Of a stretch of 64,000 nucleotides of DNA, positions 25,365 through 40,213 are shown in pieces. The notes below the pieces were generated by a model. That model was not told the origin of the DNA. It saw nothing but the letters and a program-made list of their open reading frames with translations, and did no database searches. This stretch comes from Oscheius sp. JU75 (taxonomy: Eukaryota; Nematoda; Chromadorea; Rhabditida; Rhabditidae). The stretch is taken from positions 6,944,001 to 7,008,000 of the forward strand of contig JASJZC010000007.1 in NCBI GenBank assembly GCA_037178855.1. The letters are read 5' to 3'. Made by a program: the position numbers and the translations under genes. Position 1 is the first letter of the stretch. Each line of letters begins with the position of its first letter.

Positions 25365-26878
25365 ATGAACGACTCTGCAGCGCCGATTGTTGATCTAGAA
25401 CCAACGACATCAGAACTCATCGAGATGTTCTACCAGCTATCTTTCTTTCTTGTGGGAACTCCAATTAACATCGCAGCCTTTGTTAAAACCAAAAAGTAAG
25501 ACCAAAGTTCTTATACCTTGCAAAACCAAAATTTCCAGGTACATGCGTGAAGGAGGAATGGAATCGCGTCTTCTTAGACTCAGCAGACAATTACTTATAG
25601 CCCATTTGCTCGTACTTTCAATATACGGAGTATGGAGGAGTTATTGGTTCTATAATATTGTTTGGATCCAAGGTATTGAATAGAAAGCCGCGGAATATAA
25701 AAGAATTTTAAGGTGACTTCCTCTGTAAAGTCTTCTCATTCATGACAGCTCTCCCATTCCATCTGTGGTCGAATTTAGTAGCAGCGATTGCTGTTGATAT
25801 GTTGTTCTGTATAACGTGAGTACTTTTTCCAGTAACTGACGCACGTTAGCCAACGCTAGACACGGCTAATTAGGGCTCTCTGCTTTTGATCTCCGTCAAC
25901 TCGGCAGACAGACATCTGAAGGCAACACATACTTCCGGAAATCGTAGACAACAACAAGATCTTAGATTACAGGTCTCCTCTGAATAGTTACCGAACAGCG
26001 GAACATCGAGTCACTTCCTTAATTGCCATTTCCTGGGGAGCTGCTGTTATTTGCTCCATTCCAATGTTAATATTGCGAGGAACCATCAAAATAGGTGCGA
26101 GTGGAGAAGACGGCGAGTTCGAGCAGTGTTATCCGCTTGTCAATGTGAGGAGCTGAAGATGTCCAGCTTAAAGAACTTTTAAGGTATACAGCCCGGAAGC
26201 GCTCATCGCCTTCAGCGTCTTCCACGTCTTGACTTCATTCTACATTCCGCTTTTTATTGTCATCATATGCTACTCCATAATCGGATTTTCGTTAAGACGT
26301 CAAATGGCTGAGAGGAAGACTCTACACATGGGTCGGGCTGTGCATTATCTCTCTGTGGATACGGTATACTAATGTTAAAACAGCAAACAAAGGCAGTTCA
26401 GACGGGATGTCAAAAGAAAAAGAAGCAAAATTGTGCCAAGGCTCGGTTTCTGAGAGCCACAGCGGCAATTATTGCCACATTTGTCATCACATGGCTTCCC
26501 TACCAAATTTTGGCCCTCGTGCGAGTGACATGTGATGAGAATGGGCTATGTCAACGAATCACGAGCAAATTGACATGGCTTCAGGCTATCATAATTGCGA
26601 GGTATTGTTGTTGTTTTCCAGCGTCAAACGTGTCCTTTTCCAGCACATGCATCAACCCATTCCTATATAGATTTGGCGATTCCGGCAAGAAGCTCTCGTC
26701 TAAATCTTGTACAAATACGGAGACGGCATTAAGAGTAGGGTTGAAGTTTGTTTTAAAGCTCACGTGCTTTTTCCAGACTAACAATAGCTATTCTATAAAA
26801 AGAACAAGGAGCAACAGCAGTGGCAATGTTCCCGGGACGAGGATGGGCAGATTCACCCCGGATCGGCCTTTTGTATAA
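25365..26878 (+). CDS. Rhodopsin-class GPCR, GnRH/AKH-receptor-like
   Basis: Seven-transmembrane peptide receptor candidate at the plasma membrane. The N-terminus MNDSAAPIVDLEPTTSELIE carries an N-glycosylation site (NDS). TM1 is FYQLSFFLVGTPINIAAF. TM2 is around RQLLIAHLLVLSIYGVW. The exon with DFLCKVFSFMTALPFHLWSN gives the TM3 disulfide cysteine, and TM3 ends VDMLFCITSPLNSYRTAEHR, replacing the usual DRY with a form I associate with nematode gnrr-type receptors. EL2 contains EFEQCYPLVN, the partner cysteine. TM5 is FHVLTSFYIPLFIVIICYS. TM6 is FVITWLPYQILALV, and TM7 ends CINPFLYRFG (NPxxY). The cytoplasmic tail ends MGRFTPDRPFV. The ICL3 join near 26345-26392 is unclear; a 44-bp intron with a weak GTGCAT donor fits the frame. 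GnRH/AKH affinity is from memory of family motifs, so 'neuropeptide GPCR' is safer. Confidence 0.7.
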
Positions 26879-27844
26879 ATGTGTTCATATTACTCACGGT
26901 TATTTTGATCTCACGCGTGTATACACTTTGCTCGAGTTTCTGCTTATCTTGTACATAAAAAAACTTTGTCTTAATGGATTGAATGCCTTATTTGTTTTTC
27001 ATATAATGGTGACCTCGCGGTGCTCCTGATGACTTGTCATTTATGCCACATTGAAACGACTATCGATTATCACCTAGGCAATGGCTAGCTATGCAAAAAG
27101 CGGTGCGCGAGTCTCGCTTTTCACGCAACTTTTGAAAACTTGTTCATTCAACTCATTTGTCTTTTGCTACTTTTCTATCAAAATATCATCTTATCACTCT
27201 CTTGTGTAATAAAGTTCAACTGTAAAGACCATTGAGAGCCATTTGCTAACGATACTTGTCACATCACTTTTTGTAATGTCTACCATTCGAAAAACTCCTC
27301 GCAGATGTTTTGCCTTATGCAAAAGGACAGCCGGTCTAGCTGTCTGCGTATCTCGTGCACTTTCTATTTTAAACAGTCTGTCCTGATCTGCCGCGCTCTT
27401 GCATTTCCCTGAAACAGCGCAACACATTGTCGGTTCCAATCTTTGCTCTCGTTTCTTTTGTCCCCCAGTACCGTCTGTATCATTCGTGCCACTGCCTGCC
27501 TTTACTCGCGTGATCACCTGGAATTGTTTCGACCCATACCCACCCGCCTGAATACTCCCCTTTACCCAAATCGATAAGAAATGTGCCTCTACTATTGTGT
27601 ATTGACCTCTATACCAAATAAACATCACTTTTTTTAATTATTCGCACTATAGATAAACTATAGATAGCTATGGATAGACCACATGTATTTTTCTCAGACG
27701 GCGACTCTGCCACGTGCACTTCGATCAAACACTATGGCGATCAATCTTTCGCTGTCCAGCGCCGAGTTGTGCGCCACTTGTCACATTAACTTTTTTCCAA
27801 TCTCACTTGTTGCCATCCTAATCTCCTTGTCTTTCAGGTAAAAC
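26879..27844. other. Intergenic region upstream of cbs-1
   Basis: No gene is supported. A long minus-strand open frame (27194-27628) has no recognisable pattern and no splice context. An E-box-like CACGTG sits at 27712-27717, about 130 bp before the cbs-1 start. A CTTTCAG acceptor ends at 27838, six bases before the ATG, and is probably a trans-splice site. Confidence 0.4.
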
Positions 27845-30609
27845 ATGTCCTACGACCCGAATGCTCACGTTATCGAATGGACTGGTAATGGAGCCACCAT
27901 GGATGGCAAGGAATTCCCTGCCAAGGAGAATACGTGAGTTTTTCACTTGACTGCCATTTGAAACTTTACAGTACCCGTCCCAAGTGGTTCAACAACATCC
28001 TGGAAGCCAATGGAAGAACGCCGATGAGTCGCCTGAACAAAATTCCTGGCTCTCTTAGCCTCGAGCCCACTTTCTGTAAGTTATTTCTCTCTATTTTGTA
28101 TGCAGGAACGGCACACGTGCGTTTTGGCAGTGATTATTCGCTATCACAGTTGCGTTTCACGATAAGATTAAGGAACTGGTCTAGCACGCTTGCTTTTGAT
28201 TCCGAAACCAAGGTGACAGACATTTTGAAAGGAAACACTGAACTTAACAGACTGTTTGCAGACGTGAAGCTGGATTACCTCAACGTGGGAGGATCGAGTG
28301 ATGACCGTGCTGCTATCCGCATGCTCGAAATTGCCGAGGAGAATGGTCTCACGAAGGACAAAACAGTCGTGGCACCAGCTACTGGAAACATGGCTCTCGG
28401 AATTGCTCTGGCCTGTGTAGTCAAGGGCTACAAGTGAGTGTAGCCGCTTGGTTTGTAAAAATCACATTTAGGTGCATCATTGTTGCCGACGACGTCCAGC
28501 AAAACGATGTCAGCACAATTTTAAAGGCTCTGGGTACAACTGTGATCCGTGTAAACCACGAGGACAGCTACCACCATGAGAGATCCAACTATGCCGTAGC
28601 ACAGGGATACGTCAAATCGCTTCCTAACGGCTATTTCCTCGATCATGTAGGCCATTTTGTCCATTTAACTAAATTTACTTCAGAACTGCCATGTAGGCAA
28701 TCCCCTGGCTCACTATGAGACCACCGCTCGCGAAATCATCGATGGACTCGATGGAAAGGTCTCAGTGATTGTTGTTCCTGAGGGAAATGGCGGTCTTGCC
28801 ACCGGTATCGCTCAGTACATCAAAGATAAGAATCTTGGAATCAAGGTATTTAACTCCTTGAAATGCTCAAAACGTTATTTTAAGGTCATCGCCGTGACTC
28901 ACACTGACCACAACCTTGTGCCTGTCCCCGAGCTTGATTCCAGAGCCAGAGGATCAGTTAGGAATACCAAGTACTTCTCTGAACAGACTGCCTGTGCTAA
29001 GGTCAGCTTGTTTTTGTACATTTTATAAGTTTTTTTTACAGGAATCTTTTCGCGTGGCCAGAAGGCTGATCCGAGAGGAAGGAGTCATGTGCGGCCCGGC
29101 TACCGGAGCTGCTTTCGTTGTTGCCGCTGACGAGGCCAAGAGTCTCAAGTCGAGCGACAACATTGTCATCGTCGCCACCGACGGAATCAAAAACTATCTG
29201 CAAGTTGACTACAGTTTTACATTGATGACACATTTACAGACGTCATTTCGTCGATGACCAGTGGCTGGTTGATCACAAGGTTATCAAACAGGCAGAAGTC
29301 AGAAAAGTGACTCCCCACGAGTGAGTCATTTTGACCTGGAGATCTGAAACATTGCGTTGCAGGACCTACGACAAGGAATGGCTCAAGTACGATCCTTGCA
29401 CTACTGCGGGAGACTGGAAAAAGGAGAGCGGAAAGTGGCAGCACTGCGACTACAACTTCAAGCCTTACCGACCTGAGCGTCCCCTGGTGATCAACAATGT
29501 TTTGGAGGCCATTGGAAATACTCCTCTCGTCAAACTGAGAAACATTCCCAAGATTCACGGAATAGAAGCTAACATCTGTAAGTGCTTTTCAATTACTTAC
29601 CTAAATTCTTTTCAGTTGTCAAGTGCGAGTTTCTGAACTCTGGAGGATCAACCAAGGATCGTATTGCCGCCAGAATGATTGAACTCGCCGAGCAGGAGGG
29701 AAAGTTGAAGCCGGGAATGACCGTCATTGAGCCCACTTCCGGAAACACTGGTATCGGTCTGGCTCTTGCTGCTGCCGTCAAGGGATACAAGTGCATCATC
29801 TGCATGCCAGTCAAAATGTCGAAGGAAAAGGCTCTCGCTATGGAAGCTCTTGGAGCAATTATTGTCAGAACACCCAACGAGGCTGCCTTCGACTCGCCTG
29901 ACTCTCACATCGGTGTTGCTCTCCGTCTTGTCCATGAGATTCCAGGCAGTATCATCCTTGACCAGTACAGAAATCTTGGAAACCCGATGGCTCACTACGA
30001 GCAGACCGCTGAAGAGATTATTGATGCTCTGGATGGCAAGATCGACTACGCCTTTATTGGAGCCGGAACCGGAGGGACCGTTTCTGGAATCGCCAAGAAG
30101 TTCCAGGAAAAGGCTCAAGGTTGCCAGATCATCGGTGTTGACCCTGCTGGATCCATTCTTGCCGAAGAGGGAAAGATACACGTCGAGAAGCACGGAGAAG
30201 GATTCTACGAGGTTGAAGGAATCGGCTACGACTTTATCCCCGGAGTTCTGGAGAGATCTGTCGTCGACAAATGGATGAAGTCTACTGATGACGTAAGTTA
30301 CATTTCCTGTTAGTCTTACAATGATTTTGCAGGATGCTTTCATCACAGCCAGGGATCTCATTCGCCACGAGGGAATTCTCTGCGGAGGAAGTTCGGGTAC
30401 CAACTTGCACGCAGCTATCGACTATCTGAAACACCTCAACCTTCCGTCTGATGTCGCCAGGAAGACCAATGTTGTAGTTGTTCTCCCTGACGGAATCCGC
30501 AACTATCTGTATGTTTTCCATTATGATTTTTCTTATGGAACAAATTTTCAGGACCAAGTTCCTTGTCGACGGCTGGATGCACGAGAGAAACTTCCCTCTC
30601 GAGCATTAA
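27845..30609 (+). CDS. cbs-1: Cystathionine beta-synthase, tandem-domain nematode type
   Basis: PLP enzyme of cytosolic transsulfuration, joining homocysteine and serine into cystathionine and also making H2S. The protein, about 700 residues, is two fold-type-II catalytic domains in tandem, the arrangement of C. elegans CBS-1. The first repeat (about 27990-29330) has [14 protein letters not shown] where active enzymes have a Lys, and [11 protein letters not shown] where the second has [11 protein letters not shown], so it is predicted not to bind PLP as an internal aldimine. The second repeat (29490-30609) is intact: [13 protein letters not shown] with the Schiff-base lysine, [25 protein letters not shown] and CGGSSGTN. 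There is no heme-binding N-terminus and no C-terminal CBS-domain pair, so S-adenosylmethionine regulation as in vertebrates is not expected. A 185-bp intron (28076-28260) joins PTFY to VKLDYLN; most other introns are about 40 bp. Ends HERNFPLEH. Confidence 0.95.
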
Positions 30610-30778
30610 CTCGCCCAGCATAATGTCTCACTTTCATAATGAAAACGAGTCACTAAAGTGATACAAAATGTTCCTGCAAATTAAAAACTTTATTGACATG
30701 ACACACAATTCGTTTTCACGTTGATATTAGGGAAAGGAACCCCTTTTCGTTAAAATACGAACGAAAAATTTCTCACGT

Positions 30779-33160
30779 TTACAGTGGTACACCGAGAAGA
30801 ATCTCCACCTTTTTGTCTTCTCTCTTCTTGCAGCATTGAGAGAAGGCAATGCTGTCTAGATCGAGGACAATTTTAAGCTGGGCTCGAATTTCTGGATTGT
30901 ATTTGTAGAAAATAAACATCCTAATGGCAGACGAGAGCACAAACAAGTTGGTCCCGAGGTCACTGAATGCCACATACCAGACGCTGAAGCTTCCTTCCTG
31001 AAAAACGACAAAACTTCTTCAAAAGTTTGCATGATGGACGGCACGTGGAAACGACAGAATTTTTATCCTGCCCGTGGATACACAATGATGTATGGAGTCA
31101 GCAGTCTGTCTCTCGCAACTACTTTAAGCACAAGGAGGCTTTCCGCAATGACAAATGGCCATGTCCACGACGAATGAGCTACTGACCTCCTTTAAGACTT
31201 GTGTGTTCCACATTTCGATGGAGAACAGAATGAAGTTGACACTGTTGCAGATCAGATAAGATGAAATTAACACAATTGTAGTCTTGATGGCATATCGAAG
31301 CTGTCTACCTTCCCTTTTCTCTTCTTGTTCGATCAGTGTCCGGATCTAAAATTGGCTTTCAACTCAAGTTGTTCCCAATTTTGTAAGTGTCCATTCAAGC
31401 GATAGAGGAGAGTTCATAGAAATCACGACAAGAGTACGACCTTTGGACCAGAACTTTTGGTTCAAATTTTGCACAAAAATGCACGAGCCCTTTTAAAAAA
31501 GAGTGGCTCTGTGCAAGAGTGGCAGACAACAATAGAAATTACGGCGCAGAGTGCCCACCCTGTGCTCGAGACAAGGACCAAGTCCACTTCCAGCAAACTT
31601 CTTAGTGATTACCGTGCAGCGCATTATGACCAGCACCTGATGTGATCTTTAGTACATGATGGAAAGGTTAGGCGGAAGTTTGGATGGATGCTAAGACTCA
31701 CGGTGTTCATCGCTTGAGGGCAACTGGATTGCCTTCGGGCGCGTTTATGCGATGACCTCAGCTTCTGGATCACGAAGAAGTTGAGAACGAAGAGCACGAT
31801 GAACGAGACGAACAAGTGTAGAAACTGAGGTCGTGTTGTACAGAAGTTGATACAAATACCTGTACAACAATGTCGAACCATCGGAAAAGATCCTGGACAT
31901 TTTCTGACATGTCCACCCCGGCCAAGACCTTGCTCGCAAACAGATCACAGTCAGGGATGTCATAGACGTAGACGGCAAAGTATCCAGGTAGCCGAAGAGC
32001 AATGACGACTCCGACGATGCACAACAGAGTGACGACTTTAAACCCCCGTCTGAAAAGAGACCATGTCTGGACCGCTTTAGAAGAGAAAATTTTCGGCTAT
32101 AACTTTTACGACATCCCACAAACAAAACGTTTTATGGGCCATCATCAGGTGTGTTGCTGGCTCTCTCATGTGCACTTACTGATTGTCAGAGCTGCCCGAT
32201 CCGTCAATCCATCGTAGCCTGTCCGCGGTGTTTAGAATCAACACGTAAGGAATGCTTAGCTGAACGATTCGACTGATGATCAGGAACTCAGGACTGTAAT
32301 CCTTGACTAGGAGATACAGAAGCTCTGAATAATTCAATTGTTAGAGGACGCGAATCCTGTGAATATCTTACTAATTCGCAAGTGTGTGGCCGCTGCGGGA
32401 GCTCCAAAACAACAAATAAAAAGAAAGCAGAGCATGAAATCCAGGAAGGCTAGGCATGTCTGAAGATAAAAGTAAATATCTATAAAAAGAGCAAGATAAA
32501 CCTGAATCGGATTTGGTTTCTTCGCCCTGAAGAAGATGTAGAAGAGAAGCGCATTAGAGAAGCATCCGATGATGGCAATAACCGTTCCCGCTCTGTAAAA
32601 GAAAGTTCCATTTGTCAACTATTCCACTTTGTCGGCAATAAGCATTCCAAAAAGGTCTCCTTAGGATCTTTGTCTTGAATGTTAAGTATGGGATCCTCGA
32701 GGAATTATAAGAACGCGTTTGTCCTACATGAAAATTATACAATTCGCAATACTCAGGAACTTCTTATGTCTCTACGCGACGTTTAGGTCATTCAAATCCG
32801 CGGGAATTAGCGGAAAACGTCTTTGTTCAAAGTTGATCTTTCCTCTCACTCATTGCAGAATGTCTGGGGTGGCTCAAAATAAACAAATTATACCAACGAG
32901 TCAAATTAATGTGGAAACTTAGGTTTTGGTAAATGTGATCAGCTGATCTTTACTCATATAAACCACCAAAGATCCAAATTCTTAAAAAGTTTAGTTTGCT
33001 CTTGATTCTCGAAACTGAGGAGAATGGCTTTTTTGACAGCAAGTGAAGCATAAACTCACGATAAAAAGGCGAGTCTGAGGTTGGGATCAGGGTCGATGTC
33101 ACAGGCTTCGGTGTTTGTAGCGTTGAGAAAAAGTTCCTCGTCTTCCAAGAATTCCGTCAT
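30779..33160 (-). CDS. Rhodopsin-like seven-transmembrane receptor (orphan)
   Basis: The start at 33160 gives a short acidic extracellular N-terminus, MTEFLEDEELFLNATNTEAC, with an N-glycosylation site. A 467-bp intron leads to TM1 at 32592 (AGTVIAIIGCFSNALLFYIF). A 41-bp intron then joins PNPIQ to TM2 (TCLAFLDFMLCFLFICC). TM3 ends IPYVLILNTADRLRWI, with a DRY-like 'ADR'. TM4 is VVTLLCIVGVVIALRLP, followed by an extracellular loop with YDIPDCDLF. TM5 is FLHLFVSFIVLFVLNFFVI. TM6 lies in TTIVLISSYLICNSVNFILF. TM7 is near DLGTNLFVLSSAIRMFIFY, and the tail ends EILLGVPL. The large first intron is unusual for this window. I do not recognise a ligand class. The ATG in the TM1 frame at 32618 is an alternative start but lies inside the intron. 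Confidence 0.65.
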
Positions 33161-36100
33161 CTCTGGAAGAGACCATGAACAATAACGCTATGAAAAACAA
33201 TTAGAAGGCAAAGGAACAAATCTCACAATGCTGACGTTGAATTTCCAACTGTGTTTGTTCGTATCAGGATTGGTCTCCGACCTCGCTTAACTTCTAACAA
33301 GAAGCAAATATAGAATAGTTTTAGAAAAGAACGTGGTCAAGCGAATAAGGAGGAAATGGGCCAAAAATGTCAAATTTCCGCTTAAACGGGTCTTTGGACC
33401 CAGCCGAAAAGGAACATTGTGTCTAATCACTGCTCCTCTGACCAGACTGAAGAAAACAAGAAACACTGTAGTTGATGGATAAGAGCCATTAGATGTCAAG
33501 GGTACCGATGTGTCGGATGTAAAGCGGCTTCTACTCCCGGCTCTCTTTGAAGTTTTTGAGTCTCGTTCAGTGAAACCAGGTAGCTAAGTCATACATGACA
33601 TGAAGGTGTTGGAAACTGGAAAAAGAATGAGAATAGCGCTAATGGCAAAGTTATGGGCAAATTGCTAAACAAGAGATCAACGTGTCAGCCGAGAAAGGGA
33701 AAAAGTACGCGCAGTCGCGAAGGTAATCCTTCCTCCGCAATGATAATCGAATCCTGTCATTTATTATCAGTAAGTCGTCCAACGGAAAAAAAAAACTTTT
33801 CAGAGCACCTGCAACCAATCCGAAAACTGATGTCAAAGGTGTTCGCGGCAGTGCCCCTCTCTTCCTCTTTCCAAGACAATTAACATCAAAAAACGTAGTC
33901 GAGGATGAGGAGCAAACTCGGAAAAAGTCTGCTTTTAACAATTTGAGGGGCAGTAGCACGTTAGCGCAACAAATAGGCTCGAAATGGGGAATGAGGAGGC
34001 GCTGAGGGTCCCGTAATTGCAAAGTCCAGCTGGAATAAAGAAAGCCTATAAAGCGGGTCAACATTCGTTTTGATGAAGTGTTACTCCAGTTGAAAAAAAA
34101 CAGGCGCCCCCGTGCCAACTTCACCCAATTCCAAATTAGATTAATTAGGAGTCTCGGTAGGGGATCGAACGTAGGATCCACCTGACAATAGACAATGAAA
34201 ATGAAATTGAAATCGAACGAAGAAATTATAAGGCCGAAGATTTGCCTTGGTGCAGAAGCAGTAGCAAAGGAATTCAGACAATTTGCATACCTGACAGGAT
34301 TCTCGATACAGATAGCAAAAAGAGGAAAATTAGCCAGTGCCAGAGCTCGAGACTTGCGTTCAAAGAAGAACAAGTTTGGCAGAAAATGATTTGTCTAATT
34401 CGGAGTAAAAGGGGAGGGATCTACAAAGGCTGCTTGGATCTAGAACGGGACTGGGCGGAGCTGAACGTGTGTACCGGCACGACATGAAGATAAACTTAAA
34501 GTGATATCTGTAATTATGACACGGGCGTTCGTTTTTTGGTAACGAAACAAGACATGCATATAAAGGGCATGCATACACTCTGCTCCAATTAACCACGTAT
34601 CGGCAAGAAAACGTTGTTCAACTGAGGTTTCAACTGCTGAAAAAAAGGAAAACAAATGTCTAACTAAGCAAAACCATCAAGAATGTAAAAAATGAGTCTC
34701 TTTCGGATGCAATTACCAGAAAGAAAAAAACGCTGTTTGTCTAGACAGCGACGGAATTTCTAAAATTGTTTTGAATCCGCTTAAAACTTATTTCAAGGAC
34801 TGGTCCCGTGCTTCTTTTAGTGCAATAACCTAAAAACATAAACATGTTAAGCCTTATTGTCCTTTCGAATTTGAACCATGGTGGCGTGAAATTAAAATGA
34901 GAGGCTTTCCTCCTCTCTGCACATTCTTTGCAAATGGTATGAGAGGAAGAAGATGTCTTGAAGTTACTTGCCCGGGAGTATGCCTCAGGTTTCCAAGTAA
35001 TGTAATTGTTCTGGGCAAATTCTCCCGTTTCGACTTTGTTGAAAACGAATGGCCTGTCTGAATGTGCATGAGAACTACCGAGAAATGATGCAGGACTCTC
35101 AGGTTTTCCCAAAACAAAATAAAATGACAGCAAAAAAAAGAGGGATGTTCGGTTAACAGAGAATTGGAGTGTCAAACACGATTGTAAGAAAGAGGCTGTG
35201 CCAATAGAGCAGCGGATTCGCTTTTTCAACACGGACGACGCCGATTGAAAGTACACAGTCCTCGTGTTTTTGCCACCTGAAAAGAAGTAGAAACAGGAGG
35301 TATGCTAAGAATTTTTGTACTTAACGCAGTCTGTGCTAATCTGGTTTTGAGTGCACCTCTACGCTCTAATAGAAAAGGATGGGCTCCACTCGAAGCTTCG
35401 TCTCGCGGGGATATAAAAATGAAACTAGAAAGCTCGTTTGGAATCAGTTGAACACCCTTCGAGGTCAGCTGAAAATACATAGGACATCGCAATGAAGCAG
35501 ATGACAATCCACGTTAACATGGCCCGTCAATCGGCCGAATGGCACCTCTTTTGTTGGAAAATACGCTTTTAATGGTCAAGTTCTTCGTTTAAAATGAGGG
35601 TGGCAATGAGTGCTGCTGGCAGTGGCTGTGAAGAGCATCCTCTTCTCGATGCCGCTATTAAAGGATAGAGCACAAAAATCAGACCATCAAGGATATAAAA
35701 ACTGCTGGAGGTGGTAACAAATGCATGCTTCTGTGGCGAATAAGCTTATGAAAAGCGCTTCAAGTGGGCCTCGAAAATGCCGTGTGGAACCAAGCTGTTG
35801 ACCATGGGATAACTATAATGGCCGTAGGTGTAATTAAACCCGCTGTTATTGGCTCCTCCTACACTTTGACTTCCCGGATGAAATCGGATCAGAAGTTGGC
35901 TCAAGACCGCGGCCAAAATTTAGGCGGCAGAAAATTTCAGCCGTACTTTTTTTACAGCCTTTTGTGAACGTCATAGAGTCTTTTATGCTCATGTTATCGA
36001 CAGAAGATTTGCGGCTGTAGCAAGCCTAAAAGCTCTCACAGAAGAGTAGCATAATTAAAAAATACTTCTGATCCAGGGGACTAGAATCGAACAAGAAAAA

Positions 36101-36812
36101 CAGGTAGTTTTTTGCTTAGTCACCTTTTGGACTCGTACTCGGTCCGATGTGGCTTGTTGGCCACGCGTCTTCAAAATTTTCAGATTTTGTCAAGTGCTGA
36201 ATTTACCATTGTAATAGTTACCGCAATCTTGAAGTGTAAAGTAGTAAAATTACCAAAGCTTTATGAACTCTGCAATTTACAAAAGATAGAAACCATATAT
36301 CATAATGTCACTCTGTGGAATGCAAGCGAAACTGACACACCAACCTATGGGGGCACAACCACCGTCTTTTGAGAGATTCCCTACTATTATGCAGATGCTA
36401 AAAGCTCAATACATTAGACAAACATAATCTCTGACAATAAATTAAGTGAATTAAGTGTGTTTTGCGCAAATTATTGCATATAACAAACGAATGATCCTTT
36501 GGCACCGTGGAGTAGCAAATAGAAGGACAGAGAATAAGTTAGGAAATAAATAAATTGGAATGGAGTTAGGAAAATAATAAGATTGTAACTAGTCAAGAGA
36601 GACATGGGCTTATACTCAAACGGGAGACAAAGAAAGCATGGCAATGATGTCGCCAAAGCAAACATGCATCTCCATCCTTCTAGGCTCTCCCTCTTTCTTT
36701 TTTCTTGCTTGGAATTATGCAAAGGTAAATGACTAGGAGTTCAAATCACAAGTTACGTCAGTAGTTTTGATTTTTGTGATGGGAAAGTGGAAACTTGAGA
36801 AGACGGCCCAGG
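33161..36812. other. 3.6 kb region with ambiguous coding potential
   Basis: Several long open frames lie on the minus strand (for example 33651-34373, 240 codons), but I could not recognise a domain. The long frames partly reflect simple base composition, because open frames also lie opposite them. A better candidate is listed separately at 34741-35520. On the plus strand, 35640-35960 has coding-like patches (EEHPLLDAAIKG, GLENAVWNQAVDHG, MAVGVIKPAVIG) interrupted by stops. From 35970 to 36812 the sequence is AT-rich with no gene seen. Confidence 0.3.
34741..35520 (-). CDS. Possible secreted protein of unknown family
   Basis: Low-confidence gene. An ATG at 35520 opens a clear signal-peptide-like sequence, MLTWIVICFIAMSYVFSADL, followed by EGCSTDSKRAF and a stop in that frame, so an intron is needed. 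A later exon-like stretch after a TTTTCAG (near 35280) reads WQKHEDCVLSIGVVRVEKAN and LLYWHSLFLTIVFDTPILC. Another open stretch reads ETGEFAQNNYITWKPEAYSR and SHTICKECAERRKASHF. I could not find one set of splice sites joining all three, and know no family with these motifs. It may continue leftward into 33287-34373. Confidence 0.25.
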
Positions 36813-38961
<2,149 letters not shown>

Positions 38962-40213
38962 GGCGGTCTGTGAGTGACACTGCAAGTAGTCATCAGTTTT
39001 TACATTAAAAAATGGAAAACAGTCTAAACAAGACGAATGTAGCGAACGGCATAGGATAGTTTATCATTCTAAGCAGAAGCAAGTGTCATCAATAAGAGTT
39101 GTAAAAGAGGAATAGTTGTTATTTGCTTGCAAATTACTCTCGAATTCAGATCAACCGTTTTTCAAAGGCCGTATTTTCTGGGAGAATTCTAAGAAGCTAT
39201 CGGATGAATTGACTTCGCTTTATTGACAATCAGGGAGATAGACCGCGTCGCGGCTGCCGTGCGAGCGGTCGTCCAGACAGCTGACGAATATCGCTCTCTG
39301 TCTCATTTGTGGTCTTAGTTTCTCGGTAATCCTTTCTCTTTTCTTTCCCTAAAAATGCACTTTATCTGCGGAGAACATCTTGCTAACAATCTAGAAACGT
39401 TTTACTACTTGAGATAGACCCAAATTTCGGGAAAACCGTCTCTGTCTGCTTCTTCCTCGATTTCCGGTTCTATTATCTTGCCATTCCTGTTTTAGGCAAC
39501 TAGCATATGCAAAAAAGCAATGCTTTCAGAGTTACCCAATCAAAAATCGATACATATGATCATACTTTTCCGCGACGCATTTTCCAGTCGTCTAACAGCC
39601 TAGTTGGCTTCGTTCGGCAGCTTCCCCTCGTTTTGACGTCTCTCTAAGCTTAGCGGTATTTAATGAGGGCACTAAATCTGGTCTTCCATTTGGACGGCTT
39701 TTTGCACCTATAAGCTTGGGGAAACATGTGTCGAAACTTTGAGGGAACTGATTCATTGTTCCATTTTGGAGCCATGTAGACAGATGGCAGTGTTTGCTCA
39801 TCACATTTTGCTTTGTTCTGCTTATTTTCGATTGAAGTCTACACAAATAATTGATTCTGCTACTATTGGGTTAGGATATTCATTACTTCTAGTTTGCTTC
39901 AGCCTTATGTCGCATACACATTGATGCAATACGCCTCTCACCGCATTATCCACCCCACACTCTCTGACGTTCGCCTCTTCCTTCTCTCCATCCCGTATTA
40001 TGCTAAAATTCATACGGTGTTTGATTTTCTCAGAAATTGTTCTCTCCCACTGCTGCCTTCTACTTCACCTCACATTCTGACATTTTCAAAGTATCGCCGT
40101 CCAGCCTTTATGTACTGGCACGTAGATTCACGCTTATTGATAGCACCACTCTTTTTTTACGTCATTTCACGTAGTTCCATTTTCGTCTAAATACAATACT
40201 ACGTCTTCCAGAG
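38962..40213. promoter_or_regulatory. Divergent promoter region, AP-2 mu / lst-2
   Basis: The two starts face away from each other. A CG-rich element (ACCGCGTCGCGGC, with GCGTCGC at 39245-39251) lies about 285 bp upstream of the AP-2 mu start and is the most GC-rich stretch in the interval. A CTTCCAG acceptor lies three bases before the lst-2 ATG. Minor ORFs show no domain. Confidence 0.45.

Noticed and set aside
29648..30403. 251-codon minus-strand ORF
   Set aside because: Shadow of the strongly codon-biased cbs-1 second catalytic domain on the plus strand.
34144..34190. Possible tRNA T-arm (GGGATCGAACGTAGG on the minus strand)
   Set aside because: No matching acceptor stem, D-arm or anticodon arm at the right spacing.
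33651..34373. 240-codon minus-strand ORF as a definite gene
   Set aside because: No domain, signal peptide or splice context, and the opposite strand is also partly open; length alone is not enough.
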